Below are positions 43,998 to 55,442 of a stretch of DNA of 64,000 nt, piece after piece. Location: positions 461,115 through 525,114 of the forward strand of contig NW_020194551.1 in NCBI RefSeq assembly GCF_002865645.1. The letters are read 5' to 3'. How positions within the stretch are numbered: position 1 is the first letter of the stretch; the number at the start of each line of letters is the position of its first letter. Under the pieces are notes generated by a model that saw only the letters and a list, made by a program, of their open reading frames with translations, made no database searches and was not told the DNA's origin. Position numbers and translations under genes: made by a program. This DNA comes from Hyaloscypha bicolor E. Its lineage: Eukaryota > Ascomycota > Leotiomycetes > Helotiales > Hyaloscyphaceae.

Positions 43998-44045
43998 GAG
44001 AAACAAGTATAAAGGTAAAGTATTTATAAAATAAATAATTTAAGA
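42650..44045. other. AT-rich RIP-like block with a microsatellite; no gene
   Basis: High A+T, stops in all frames. No LTR or terminal repeat identified. Contains the (AAT)n tract listed separately. Borders the stop codon of the membrane-protein gene at 44077. Confidence 0.5.
43943..43996 (+). repeat. (AAT)n microsatellite
   Basis: About 18 uninterrupted AAT units. Confidence 0.95.
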
Positions 44046-44076
44046 GTTTTAATATTTTCTATCCTCTAACCACTCC

Positions 44077-45059
44077 TTAGCAGGATCCAGCAGGCATCTC
44101 GTAGAATGAAATCTTCCCCCCCCTAGACTCAGCTCCAGCAGGCATCTCGTAGGATGAAAGCTCCGCCCCCCTAGACTCAGCTCCAGCAGGCATCTCGTAG
44201 GATGAAATCTTCCCCTCCCTAGCCTGACCGTGCACCTGACTTTCAGTAGCAGCACCACCCTGATGTGTTGCTCGTTTTTGGTGGCGCCATCGAGATATCA
44301 GGTAGCCAAGGCCAATTAATAATAGGCCGCCCAGCGCAGCTGCTATGCCGATCCCGGCTTTCGCACCATCATTGAGGTTGGCACCTTTATAAGCCTTTGC
44401 CGTTCCTGTCGCAACAACGAATTGGCTTGTTGTCCTCGACGGTATTGAAACCAGCGTTGTCGTTGACGTAATTGAGGAGGTTGTTGGCCAGGCTGGATCG
44501 GTGCTCGCTCTTGCGATAGCAATTCCTTCAGCGAAGATGAGATCTCCCGAGTTCGCCGTCGTAACTATTTTGCCCACTATAGTGCTGGTCCCAAAGAATA
44601 GACTTGAAATTGTCAGGGTGCTTTGAGAGGAGATAGTTGTCTGACAGGCGTAGATCTCATCCAGTGCACCAGTTTGGCGTGTGTTGACACATGTGTATGA
44701 GCTGTTGGCAACCACGGACACATTAGCCACGACTGATTTATATCTCTATAGTAAATGACGATGTGGTGATGAATCACTAACCTGGGGCAGCATGTCGCTA
44801 CTGTTGATCCAACGACACCATCCGTCGTCGAGGGAACTACCGTGCAGGCATAGTCGTATCCAGATGGACATATTCCAGGTGAATAGAAGTATTCTGGTGC
44901 GCGGTTAAACCCAGGGGGCAAACAGAAATTTATATCTTGTTTGAGTGCGAGCCAACTTGCACCGGGATTTTGTGCGTAAAAAATACTAGTGCAGGTCGGT
45001 AAGGATGGTGTAAAGGTTGTAGTGAGCGGGCCAATGTTAGTACTAGTGATAGAAGACAT
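44077..45059 (-). CDS. Single-pass membrane glycoprotein-like protein with repeated tail
   Basis: Two exons, 45059-44782 and about 44743-44077, giving 314 residues. The intron is short (38 nt, GTTAGT donor, TATAGAG acceptor, the only one nearby that keeps the frame), so the junction is uncertain by a few residues. The N-terminal part is Ser/Thr-rich with Cys-containing motifs (FCLPPGFN, CPSGYDYAC, TCCP). The second exon has more Cys and Ser/Thr, then one transmembrane helix (about 222-244, GIGIAAALGGLLLIGLGYLI), a basic stop-transfer (RWRHQKR) and a cytosolic tail with three copies of YEMPAG in 15-16-residue units. This is a common ascomycete surface-protein layout, extracellular N-terminus, possibly a wall or surface sensor. 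No signal peptide is evident at the chosen start, which is unusual for this layout. The tail repeats look recent. Confidence 0.7.
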
Positions 45060-45148
45060 TGGGCTGGTTGGCAGGCGATGTTGAGCTGGTCTGTCTTGTT
45101 TTCCCCCTTGACAGTGGCGACAGAATAATGGAGGAAGGCCAAGTCTTA

Positions 45149-45298
45149 CCTTCGTCTGGCGAGACATTGCAGGTCTAGCAAGGGGCCTTGGCTCAGGGCG
45201 AAACGAAATAGATGACTAATAAGTACAAGCAAAAGTAGCCTACACGGCCTGAGCCAGGCTCCCTTGCTAGCGCCTGGCAATGTCTTGCCAGACGAAGG
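45149..45298. repeat. Inverted repeat upstream of the membrane-protein gene
   Basis: Arms 45149-45198 and 45248-45298 are reverse complements with a few mismatches (CCTTCGTCTGGC, GACATTGC, CTAGCAAGGG, GGCTCAGG). Loop of about 50 bases. Starts 90 bases before the gene's start codon, so it lies in its promoter or 5' UTR. Confidence 0.75.
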
Positions 45299-45346
45299 CA
45301 CAAAAAAAAACAGGAGAGTCCAGCTTAGCAAGGTTATTGGGGGTTC

Positions 45347-45436
45347 CGGGAAAATGTAAAACAACCCGGGGGGCGATTAGGGGTGTCGATTGGGGGCCAG
45401 ACCAGCCACTAACCCAAAGTCGAGGCACTCGAACAG
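45347..45436 (+). repeat. Terminal-like repeat block c
   Basis: GGGAAAATGTAAAACAACCC, GGTGTCGATTGGGGGCCAGA, CACTAACCCAAAGTCGAGGC, ACTCGAACAG. Inverted relative to block a at 42029-42105; together they bracket the membrane-protein gene. Confidence 0.7.
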
Positions 45437-45459
45437 AAATACCGAAACCCTGGCTTTTT

Positions 45460-48455
45460 CTTTAATTTAATTAATTTTTATAATAAATTCATATAATTCA
45501 ATACTTGTTTTATTTCCTTATAACGCTACTTAAGGGCTATTTAAATATAAACTTTTTATAAAATTTGAATTAATAATAGCTTTTTAAATTAAAGAAGTTA
45601 AAATTTTTATATTATATAGCTTAAAGATAAGTTTTAGAAAGCTTATAAATATAGTAAATAAGTTTCTAAAACAAGATATAAGAGCCTTATAAGCCTGTAA
45701 TTTATAGAACTTTATAAGGCTTAAAAACTAGAACATAATTAATTAGTATATAAATTTTCTTAAAATAAAATACTATTTTAAGAAATCTTTTTATTATAAA
45801 TTAAAAAACATATAATTATAATATTAGAATTATTATATATTAGCCTATTTCTTTATTTAGTAAGATATAATTTATATTAGTATAAAAGTCTAGCTAAAAG
45901 GTAATAAATAACTAATATATTTATAAATAAAACTATATTTTTATAATCTAAACTAGGCTTTTTATTAATATAAATTATATTTTATTAAATAAAGAGATAT
46001 TTATTTATATCTTTTATTAGTTTTTATTAGTAATTTATAAAAGTAACTAGGCTATTATAATAATAGAATTAATATAATAATTAAAGGTTTAAAGTTTAAA
46101 GAATCTTATATATTAGAAAATACTAAACTATAAAATAAAATAAGAAAAATATCTTGACTTTTAATATTATTCTATTTAAGTAATTCCGGCTTAGCTTTAT
46201 TTTATATCTGTTTCTAATATCCTGTTTTTAGTAGATTATATTTTTATACTAGCTATTATATTACTTCTTTCTAAAAAGAAATCTAAATATCCTTATTTAG
46301 AGAATTATTTAGCTATAATATAAAAAAGGAAAGAGGAAATAATAGCTATTAACCTTATTTTATCTAATCTCGAAAACTTATTTATAATTAAAATATAGTT
46401 TTAACTTTACTAAAATAACCTAGTTTCTAGTATATTCTAGCTAGTTCTTATTATTTATTACTTATATTATATTTATACCTATATTAATAATATAATCTAG
46501 AAGTATTATATAGACTATAAATAATATTAGAACTATTATTATCGGGCGGTCTTTAAATAGAAATAGTAGATTAAGTTTATTTATTAAAATAGGTTTTAAT
46601 ATAATAGTTTACTTATTTTTTCTTAGTTAAAATAGTAATATTTAATTTAATTAAACTACTTCTAAGCTATTTAATTAACTTTTAGGTCTTCTCGAATTTA
46701 ATATATATTTCTTTAAATCATTTATTTATTTTAGTAATTTATATATTAAAGCTAGCTATTTTAGCTATTTTATTATTATATTTCCGGGTTTTAAGCTTTA
46801 TAATTCTGGTTTTATAGAAATTTCTAAAAAGTTTTCCGATTTTCTAAATAGTATTATATATTAATTTATTAATATTTGTAAAGTATTAGTTCTTTACTTT
46901 AGCTTTTAGAATTATTTACTAGTTCTTGGTTTTAGACTAATACTTTATATAATAACTATTATTTAGTATTATATATTTTTTAGTTATAATAAATATTTTA
47001 ATATTAGTTTAGCTATTTTTATTATAATTAGAATCTCTTTTATTATTAGAATTCTTTTTATTTTTAGTCTTTTTATTATTAGAATTTTTATTATAATCTA
47101 ATACTTTATATATATTTTTTTTTATTAATTTTTTTAGTATTTAACTTAATAAGATTAATAAGATATATTTTATTAATATTATTTATTCTATTTATTAAAC
47201 TATTAGATTTATTATTACTAGTAATTAAATCCTCTATTTTATTATTTTTAAACTACTTTATTAAGATATTTTCTATAATAATTTCAGATGTATTCTTAAA
47301 AGTAATATAAACTATATTCTATATATTAATTTATTTTTAGATAAGAGAATTACTATTTTTGTTTATAAAAGTAGTTTGGCTAGTAATTATATTAATAATA
47401 GTTATAGCTATTAAACTTGAGATACTATTACTATTATTTAAATTATCTAGAATCTAGTAAATAGCCTTATTTAATTCGGCTATAAATAATATATTACCGG
47501 AATTTCTTATTTGTTTTATCTTTATTAATAGTTCTATTAAGGTAGTAATTATTACGAACCTATAAAAAGAGCTTATAAATAGAGTACTTATAAGAAGAAT
47601 CGTTTATTTAGAATTCTAAAGTAAGAAAAAAAAAGTTTCTTAAAGAGAGAACCGAGCTTAAGTATAGAGTATATATATATAGCTTAGTAAGCTATATTAG
47701 TTCTAATTAGATATAGAGTATATAACGAGAACTATTATAATAATAATAATATAAATAGTTAAAGTTATAAAGATTAAAGTAATTAGAAAGATTTCTTTTA
47801 ATTTTTAATAATATTTTAAATTAATATAAATAAGTATTTATTTTTAGTTTAATTTTAAAAATTTAGTTTTTTATATAATTTGCCTAAATAATAAAATATA
47901 ATCTAATATAGTAAAGAAAAATATTTTATCTAGATTTCTAGAAAAGAAAATAGATACTAATATAATAAAATAAAGGAAATATATTAGAATTTAGATAAAA
48001 TCCGAGAAATAATTAGGTTTTAGGTTTTTTTCTTCTTCTAGTTATAAAAGCCTTATTATAGAAGTTTATTATTATCTAAATAATTTTTTATTAACTTATC
48101 TTCTTTAGTATACTAAATTTATTTAGTTAATTAAATAAAAGATTCTATTTTATTAGAATTCTATATATAGAATTTATATAGTTTAAATACTAAATTCTTA
48201 AAATTTAATATAAAATACTATTTATTATTTATATTTTATTTCTTCTATTTAACTTTATAATAAAGCTTATTATAAAATATCTTAAAAAAGAAAATTTTAT
48301 TAATTTCCTATTCGAGTTTATTATTAATTTTAATAAAACCAAGTTTTTTATTAGTTTAATTAAATAATAAATTAGTAAAATTCTTATAAAGTCTATTTAT
48401 ATAAAAGATTAGCTGGATTCTATATAATAGAAAAAAGTCTAATTAGTATAAATAA
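45460..48455 (-). mobile_element. AT-rich retroelement remnant, probably 3' part of element C
   Basis: Stops in all frames, very high A+T. It continues, beyond the later insertion of element B, the minus-strand gypsy integrase remnant at 55443-56400, because B's target duplication AATAA lies at both junctions. A TATTACGAACC sequence at 47549 looks like a RIP-altered LTR end (TGTTACGAACC). No second copy of it was found in the window. The stretch 45460-47540 is not assigned further. Confidence 0.45.
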
Positions 48456-48729
48456 TATCACGATTTCCAGATGCCCGGTATCTGAGATGCCTCGCCAGAT
48501 ACCAGATGCCTTCTAGGCACATGTAATATGGCCGCCTCGCTAGGGAAGTATACTGGGAATATACTAGAGATATTTAGAAGGCTAAGCCCCTTTGGGACTA
48601 GCGTACTATAGGGTATATATACTTCCTTACAGCCTCCTATATTCTAGTTTTTCCTTCCTTAGCTTTGAATTATCTTTGTAAGAGACCTTCTACTTTACTT
48701 TCCAAGCCCTAAATACTATACCCGTAATA
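48456..48729 (+). repeat. 5' LTR of gypsy element B
   Basis: 274 bases, start TATCACGATTTCCAG, end CCCGTAATA (RIP-altered TG...CA termini). Less mutated than the 3' LTR in places: GGCCGCCTCGCTAGGG against GACTGCCTTACTAGAG. Confidence 0.9.
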
Positions 48730-50379
48730 GTATTTAAAGCTTACTTCCTTTAATCCTATAAGGGATTTCAAATAAACTAATTTAGAACTATTAGTAATAT
48801 AGGTACTACTAAGACGACGGAACCTCAGAAATAAGAGTAATAGACTCCAGAATAATAAAAGCGAAAAACTTTAGAACCCTTAGAGGAATCAAATATTTAT
48901 ATCTTTATAAATATATACTAGTAGTATATTAGAAACCTTTCCGAAAACCCGAAAATCGAAGAACCTCGAATAAAGGCTACTTTTTAACCAAGTTCTAGAG
49001 TAATAGGTATATATAGGCTAGTAGCCTAACTATTACCTTTAAGCCCTATCCTATAACCTTATAGGCCCTATATATATGCCAGTAATAAGACTACTAGAGA
49101 GGATATAGTAGAGGAAAAGTATAATAGGTCGATTTTCCAGAATACTATATAACCAGAAATTATATTAACTTCTACTAAGGCTTTTAGTAAAGTTTCTACT
49201 AGTTTAGGTCATTTTATTAGCGGCCTTTTCCGAACCGAATGTCCTATTAGTATTTCTAGAGAATTTATAGACGAATCTATAGAAATAGAATCCTCTACTT
49301 TTATTATAAAGCTCTTAGAGACTAATAACTATATTACTACCAAAGAATTATATAAATAGGCTAAGGAATCCGATACCTTACTTTCAGATATTAATATTAT
49401 TATAAAAAGCTATTAGAAAAATATTTAAAAAGTTATTTTTTATAAAAATACCTATAGTTATAATAAAGCTATTCTCGAGAATACTAAACTCTATAATACT
49501 AAGCTCGAGGATAAAGTTAAATACTATATAGCTATAGTAGATTGGTTTATAATAGCTCTAGCTATTTCCGCTCTAGCTACTTTAAATTCTTTTTAAAAGA
49601 ATTCCGAATTATCTTTTACTTATTCTTATTTAGGATCTTCTATATCTTATATTCTCTTTAAAGGTATTAGAGTTACTAAGCTCCCAGATCTAACTTTCTT
49701 TACTAGAGATTATACTGTTTTTAATAACTAGCTAGTTTAAATTAAGAATAAGCTATAAGAAAATACTAATTTATATTTTTTAGAAAATCTTAAGATTATC
49801 TATATTTCTAGTAAACTTACCGGTAATACTCTTGCCCTAACTAACCCTTATATAAATAAAGATAGTCTAAATTAGTACTATTAGCTCTTAAAATTCTATT
49901 TTTACCTAAAGAAGTTATTTTCTAATTCTAATAAAATATAAAATACTTATTATAACTTTAATAAGCTTCAAATATATTCTAGTTAAGTATTTCAGGAATT
50001 CTATATTCTCTTTTTATAACTATTTATAAAAGGCAGTATTAGTCTTTAAGATATTAAATATAAACTAAATAAGAAGATTTTACTAAAGCTTTAGAAGTTA
50101 GTATATATATACTATAATAATTCTTTTATTAATACTACTTATTTTACTTAGTACTATACTACTAATAATTAGTAGATTAAAGCTATATATAAGAAGACTA
50201 AGAAGTATAAAAAGGCAGAAGCAGTTCTAGCTAAATTCACTTCTGGTATTATATTTCTATATATTTCTAAGAAGTATACTTCTAAGAAGAAGCCTAAAGA
50301 GCCTATATTAACTACTTTTATTAAGTATATATTTCCTTATAAGTACAAGTAATATCCTATAAAGACCGAGAATCTCTTA

Positions 50380-50445
50380 ACTATTAAGTACTTTAACTAT
50401 AATAAGTTCGGCTATTATATTAGATACTATTTACTTCTATATAAT
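50380..50445 (+). pseudogene. Gag zinc knuckle of element B with lost ligands
   Basis: The frame reads YFNYNKFGYYIRYYL where a CCHC knuckle would have Cys-x2-Cys-x4-His-x4-Cys. Each expected Cys or His is Tyr. TGT to TAT and CAT to TAT are single G to A or C to T steps, so the loss fits RIP. Confidence 0.7.
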
Positions 50446-51739
50446 AAGGAAATTAAAGTAGCTCTTTCTAGAATTAAGCCAGGCTTAGTTTCTATTTCAC
50501 CGGAATATACTATTTCAATAGAATATTTAGAGAATTCAAGCTCTAATTCTGGTATAAAACCGGAAAACAAGTACCTCTAAAGAAAGTCTCTACTTTAGGG
50601 ACTTATAATATAAATTTAATAGAAATTAATTTGACTTGTCTAATAGAAGAAAATACTCTTATAATATCCTATATTATTAGTATAAATGAATTAGAAATTA
50701 AGTCTTCTTCCCTTATTAATATTAGAGCTAATAATTATACTTTTATTAATATAAAGCTTACTTAGCTTATAGAGTAATTCTTAGAAATAGAACTATAACC
50801 CCTTCCCTTATCCTATACTATATGCGGTTTTAACGGAAAGCTAGCTAAATCCGCTAGAAAATATATAGAAGTCTTATTTCTAATTAATAGATAAAGCATT
50901 AATATATCTATAATTATTCTAAACCTTAGAGATTATAATATTATTTTTAATAGAAAATAGGTAGTATATATTAATATTCTAATTAACTATAGAAGATATA
51001 GACTTATATAGCCAAAAAAACAAGCCTAAATCTATATAATTCGGTTATATTATTAGTACTTTATAGTAATAGCTAGAGAAGCAATTTAATAAGAAGTATT
51101 AAAAGAATACTAATTAATAAGATTTTATTATAAGCTATTTCTGGAAATCTTTTATTCTAAAGTAGTCTTCTTTCTTTTGGACAGATTAGAGGGAATTATA
51201 TAAAACTATAGAAAAAAAGCTTTTATAGTCTAATTAAGATATAATACCCAAGTAAAAGCTAAAGAAGCAGAAAGAGATCCTTAATAAAAAGCGAATATTA
51301 GATCTAGCTATTCTTACCTCTATAATATTTAATTATATAGCTAAAAGAGAAGATAATATTATTAGTTGAATCTCTATCTATAGGATTAATAAGAAGCTTA
51401 AAGCTCGGAAAAAAGAAGCTATTTCTGGTCTAGAGAATTAATAACTAGAAGAAATAAAGCTTTAGTAGCTATAGAGAATATTATTTCCAGAATTCAAGAA
51501 ATATATCTCTATTTTCTCTAAAAAGAAATCTAATACCTTTCTTTTCTATAGATTATATAATTATAAGATTTAGATTAAAGACCTAAAGAAAACTAAAAGT
51601 ATTAGATATTAATCCCTCTAGTAGTAGTTTACTTAAAAGCTTTTAGAAATCAAGTATTTCTTAAAAGATAATCTGGCTAAAGGCTTTATTAAAGCTAGTT
51701 AGGTTCCCTTTACTTTACTAGTTCTTTTTATAAAGAAAG

Positions 51740-52360
51740 CAAATAGAGGTTTATACTTCTATATTAATTTCTGCTATCTAAATAATATTATTTAAAAGAA
51801 TTAATATTCTTTTTTACTTATTAATAAAACTTTAAGTTAATTATCTAAAGTCAAAATCTATACCAAATTAGATATCTGCCAAGCTTTCTATTATATAGCT
51901 ATAGATCCGGACTTTTAGAAGCTAATAATATTCTATATCTGCTATAGAGTATATAAATATAATATCTTCTAGAAAGGCCTTATAAATAGCCCGGCTATAT
52001 ATTAATATTATATAAATAATATATTCTTTAAGTATTTAGATAACTTTTATATAGTATATCTTAATAATATTTTCATTTACTTAGAAGATCTAATAGAGTA
52101 TAAATAGTATATATAAAAAGTACTAGATCGCTTATATCTTACTAGCCTTTAAGTAAATATTAAGAAATCGGAATTTAAAGTTATATATATAAAATATTTA
52201 AGCTTTATTATCTCTATATCTGGTATTAAAGTAGATTCTAATAAAGTTAAAGTAATATATAACTAGTAATTCCTAAAGACAGTTAAGGATATATAGTTCT
52301 TTCTCGGCTTCTATAACTTTTATAAATGTTTTATTAGAGAGTATAGACGAATTACTAGAT
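51740..52360 (+). pseudogene. Reverse transcriptase of element B, inactivated
   Basis: Readable through few stops: GLYFYINFCYLNN, then KIYTKLDIRQAFYYIAID, NIFQKGLINSPATYQYYIN, the catalytic box FYIVYLNNIFIYLED (52041-52085, Asn-Asn instead of Asp-Asp), then KKSEFKVIYIKYLSFIIS and FLGFYNFYKCFI. Order and spacing are those of gypsy reverse transcriptases. Confidence 0.85.
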
Positions 52361-53579
52361 CTTTTATCTTATTTATAAAAAAGGGTATTTCCTTTAAGTA
52401 ATTCGAGTAATATTAAGAGGCTTTTACTTACCTAAAGAAAGCTATAATTTCTATTTCAGTTCTATAATACTATAATTCAGATCTATCTATAATAATAGAA
52501 ATAAATATATCTAAAAAAGTAGTTACTAGCCTACTCTCTTAATAAGATCCGGAAATAGGCCTTTAGTATCCTATAGCTTATTTTTCTAAAACTATATTTC
52601 CGGTAGAGTTTAATTATAATATATATAATAAAGAGATATTTACTATAGTATAAATACTAGAGAAATAAAGAACTAAGCTAGAGGGCCTTTAGGATATTTC
52701 TTTTAAGGTCTATTCTAATTATTATACCTTAGAGTACTTTATAACTACTAAAAAGCTCTCTTTCTAATAAGCTAGATAAGCTAAGCTTTTATTCTACTAT
52801 TACTTTAAGCTTATATATTATTCTGGAAAATTAAATAAATAAATAAATATTTTATTACGAAAATAAGACAAAGTAGATACTTAGGGCCAGATTAAAAAAA
52901 AGCTATAAATTTAAATATTTCTCTCTAAAAATAAGATTTATCCGGAAATTATTTATAACTTATAGCTTATAGTAATATTCTATAAAATCGGCTTATTTAA
53001 TCCGGAATTCAGTCCTAAAAACCAAGCCTATACTAAAGACTTCCTAAAAGAAAATATCTCTATTAAAGATATAATTTCCCTAAAATAAAATATTCTTTTA
53101 GAAGCTTTACTAGTAGACTTTACTATAGTAGCCCTTATAGAAGTACTATTAGAAGCTTCTATCGAGTATAGTAGTTTATAATTTATAGATAAGATCCTAT
53201 AGAATAATTATATATTACCTAATTTAGAGAAGCTATATATAATAGCCCAAGCCAAAAGTAATATCTAGATACTATAAGACGGCTTCCTCTTATACTATAG
53301 AAAACTCTATATTACAGAGAATAAAATAACTTCCGGATTACTTTTATAGACTACTCTAATTCATAAAGTATATAATAAACCCCTTTCTGGATATTCTGGA
53401 TATATAAAGCTTTATTAGCTACTAAAGAAGTAATATTACTAGTTATTTATAGGCAAGAATATTAATTAATATTATAGTAATTACTATACTTATAGGAGAT
53501 TATATATCCAGAAATAAGAAGCCTAATTTGCTTTATTTTCTTTTAGTTCCTAATTGCCTCTAGTAATATATTACTATAG

Positions 53580-54620
53580 ACTTTAAGAGCTGCCTAGAAA
53601 GCAAATTAGGCTATAATATAGTTACTATATTTATAGATTATTTATTTAAGTACCTAATTACAATTCTTATATAGGATATAATTATAGCTAAATAGCTAAT
53701 ACTTCTATTTTTATTATATATAATATACTAAATAGGTATTCCAGAAATAATTATATTAGATTAGGAACTCTAATTTATATTCGATTTTTAAAGCGAATTC
53801 TATACGAGAATCGGTATAAAGCTTAAGCTTTCTATAGCTAATTACTTCTAAATAGATAGATAAATAGAGATTATTAATTAGTACTTTAATTAGAGATTAC
53901 ATCTATATATTAATTATTATTAGAATAACTGAAATAAATAGATTACTATAATTAATTACTAATAAGCCTTCCTTTAGTATAAAACTATTAGCTAGTCTCT
54001 ATTTATAACTAAAAAGGGCTATAAATCTTATATCTCTCTGAACTAGAACTCTCCTATTAAAGCTAGCTTACCTAAAGAGAAACTAAATAGAGATAAAGCT
54101 AAAGTATTAGTAAATCGATTATATAAATTATAGTAACTTACTTAAAGTTATATAAAGTAAATACAGGAATAATATATAGTATAAGCTAATAAATACTGCC
54201 GTTCTATTAATTTTAAAGTCGGAGATAAAATATAGGTTATTATAAAGTACTAGAAATTCAATTATCCGAGCCAGAAGCTAGGAAATTAAATAAAAGGCCC
54301 GTTTGAGATTCTAAAATAGTATAGCTACTTATTTCTCCTGAAACTACCAGAAACTATAAAGATATATTTAGTTTTTTATATAGAGAAGCTATAAAAAGAT
54401 CTCTAGAATCCTCTGCCAGATTAAGCAAATCCGGAACCGCCCCTATTAATACTAGAGAATAGTAAATAAAAGTATAGTATTAAACGGATTATTGCAGTTA
54501 AGCTAATAAAAAATAGACTAAAGTATAGAATTCAGTAGGTTAGTTGAAATAAAGATCTAGTATAATATCCAGCTTTAGTATTAAGTAATAGCCCCCTAGT
54601 TTTATAGAGTTTCTATAATA
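53580..54620 (+). pseudogene. Integrase and chromodomain-like C-terminus of element B
   Basis: IDFKSCLESKLGYN and TIFIDYLFKYL begin the core. KLKLSIANYFQIDRQIEIINQ stands where Ty3/gypsy integrases have the KLSTAYHPQTDGQTE stretch. Further on, NFKVGDKIQVI, GPFEILKQYSYLFLLKLPETIKIYLVFYIEKL and then KRIIAVKLIKNRLKYRIQ, the region where a chromodomain sits. Presence of the last part suggests a chromovirus; the chromodomain itself is too eroded to be sure. Confidence 0.75.
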
Positions 54621-54865
54621 ATAATATTAATATACTAGAACCTCTATAAAATCTGTAATATTAGCTAGATTATATAAAAAATAATACTTATCCAGAACTA
54701 TACGGAAATAATAATAAACCCTTCTAGGTTATATAGTAAAGGTACTGGCCTTTCATATATAATATCTATATCCGAGATACTAGTTTCACTTTAGAAAGGA
54801 GAAATTGAATGGATTAATAGCTTTTATAAAGCTCGGGGACGAGCTTATTATAAAGAGGGGGGTAA

Positions 54866-55442
54866 TATTATAATTTCCAGATATCCGGTATCTGAGATAC
54901 TTTGCCAGATACCAGATATCTCTTAGATATATATAATACGACTGCCTTACTAGAGAAGTATACTAGAAATATACTAGAGATATTTAGAAAGCTAAGCCCC
55001 TTTGGAACTAGTATACTATAGGATATATATACTCTCTTATAGCTTTCTGTATTCTAGTTTTCCCTTTCTTAGCTTTAAATCGTTTTTATAAAGAACCTTC
55101 TACCTTGCTTTTCAAGCCCTAAATACTATACCTGTGAGGTGTTTGTTGGTAGGCAATAAGACAATAGAATGAATCAGTGTGTTGTGAAACCACAGTGTTA
55201 AATTCAGTACAGAACTAATCTCTGTCCCTCCTGTGAGGTCCAGGGAAGCCCCCTCTAAATAGGAGGCCCCGATGGCATACATACAATTAGTGATTTATAA
55301 GCCTAATGCATATGATGTAAACAGTAGTTGGTTGGGATATCGAAGGGCTGCCGAACTCCCTGATCGACACCCGCGATACCCGAGGTTCGTCACATGCCCT
55401 TAAGTCACGTGCGTCCCTGCACACATCACAATACCCGTAATA
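54866..55442 (+). repeat. 3' LTR of gypsy element B, split by a solo LTR
   Basis: 54866-55132 plus 55436-55442 equal the 274 bases of the 5' LTR. The break is at ATACC, duplicated on both sides of the 298-base insertion. Followed by AATAA. Confidence 0.9.
55133..55430 (-). mobile_element. Solo LTR of the gypsy A family, not RIP-mutated
   Basis: 298 bases of normal base composition, bounded by TGTGAGG and ATCACA and by the 5-bp duplication ATACC (55128-55132, 55431-55435). On the minus strand it aligns end to end with the LTRs of element A (20288-20586, 28170-28462). Almost all differences are C to T or G to A in the element A copies: for example GCGGGTGTCGATCAGGGAG here against GCGGGTATTAATTAGAGAG at 20347. 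It inserted into the 3' LTR of element B, presumably as a full element later lost by LTR recombination. Confidence 0.92.

Larger units (their letters stand above)
48456..55442 (+). mobile_element. Ty3/gypsy chromovirus-type LTR retrotransposon B, RIP-inactivated
   Basis: LTRs at 48456-48729 and 54866-55442, the latter split by a solo LTR at 55133-55430. Without that insertion both LTRs are 274 bases. The 5-bp target duplication AATAA is at 48451-48455 and 55443-55447. A polypurine tract, AAAGAGGGGGG, ends just before the right LTR (54852-54862). Plus-strand remnants run in order gag with zinc knuckle (near 50390-50440), reverse transcriptase (51740-52080), RNase H, integrase (53580-54120) and a chromodomain-like end (54470-54600). 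The RNase H and integrase parts keep much recognisable sequence but no long open frame. Ty3-like cut-and-copy of an RNA template is the family activity; this copy is dead. Confidence 0.92.

Noticed and set aside
45146..45364. Hydrophobic minus-strand frame upstream of the membrane-protein gene
   Set aside because: It reads through both arms of a hairpin repeat and is not joined to the downstream gene by a convincing intron, so it is more likely non-coding.
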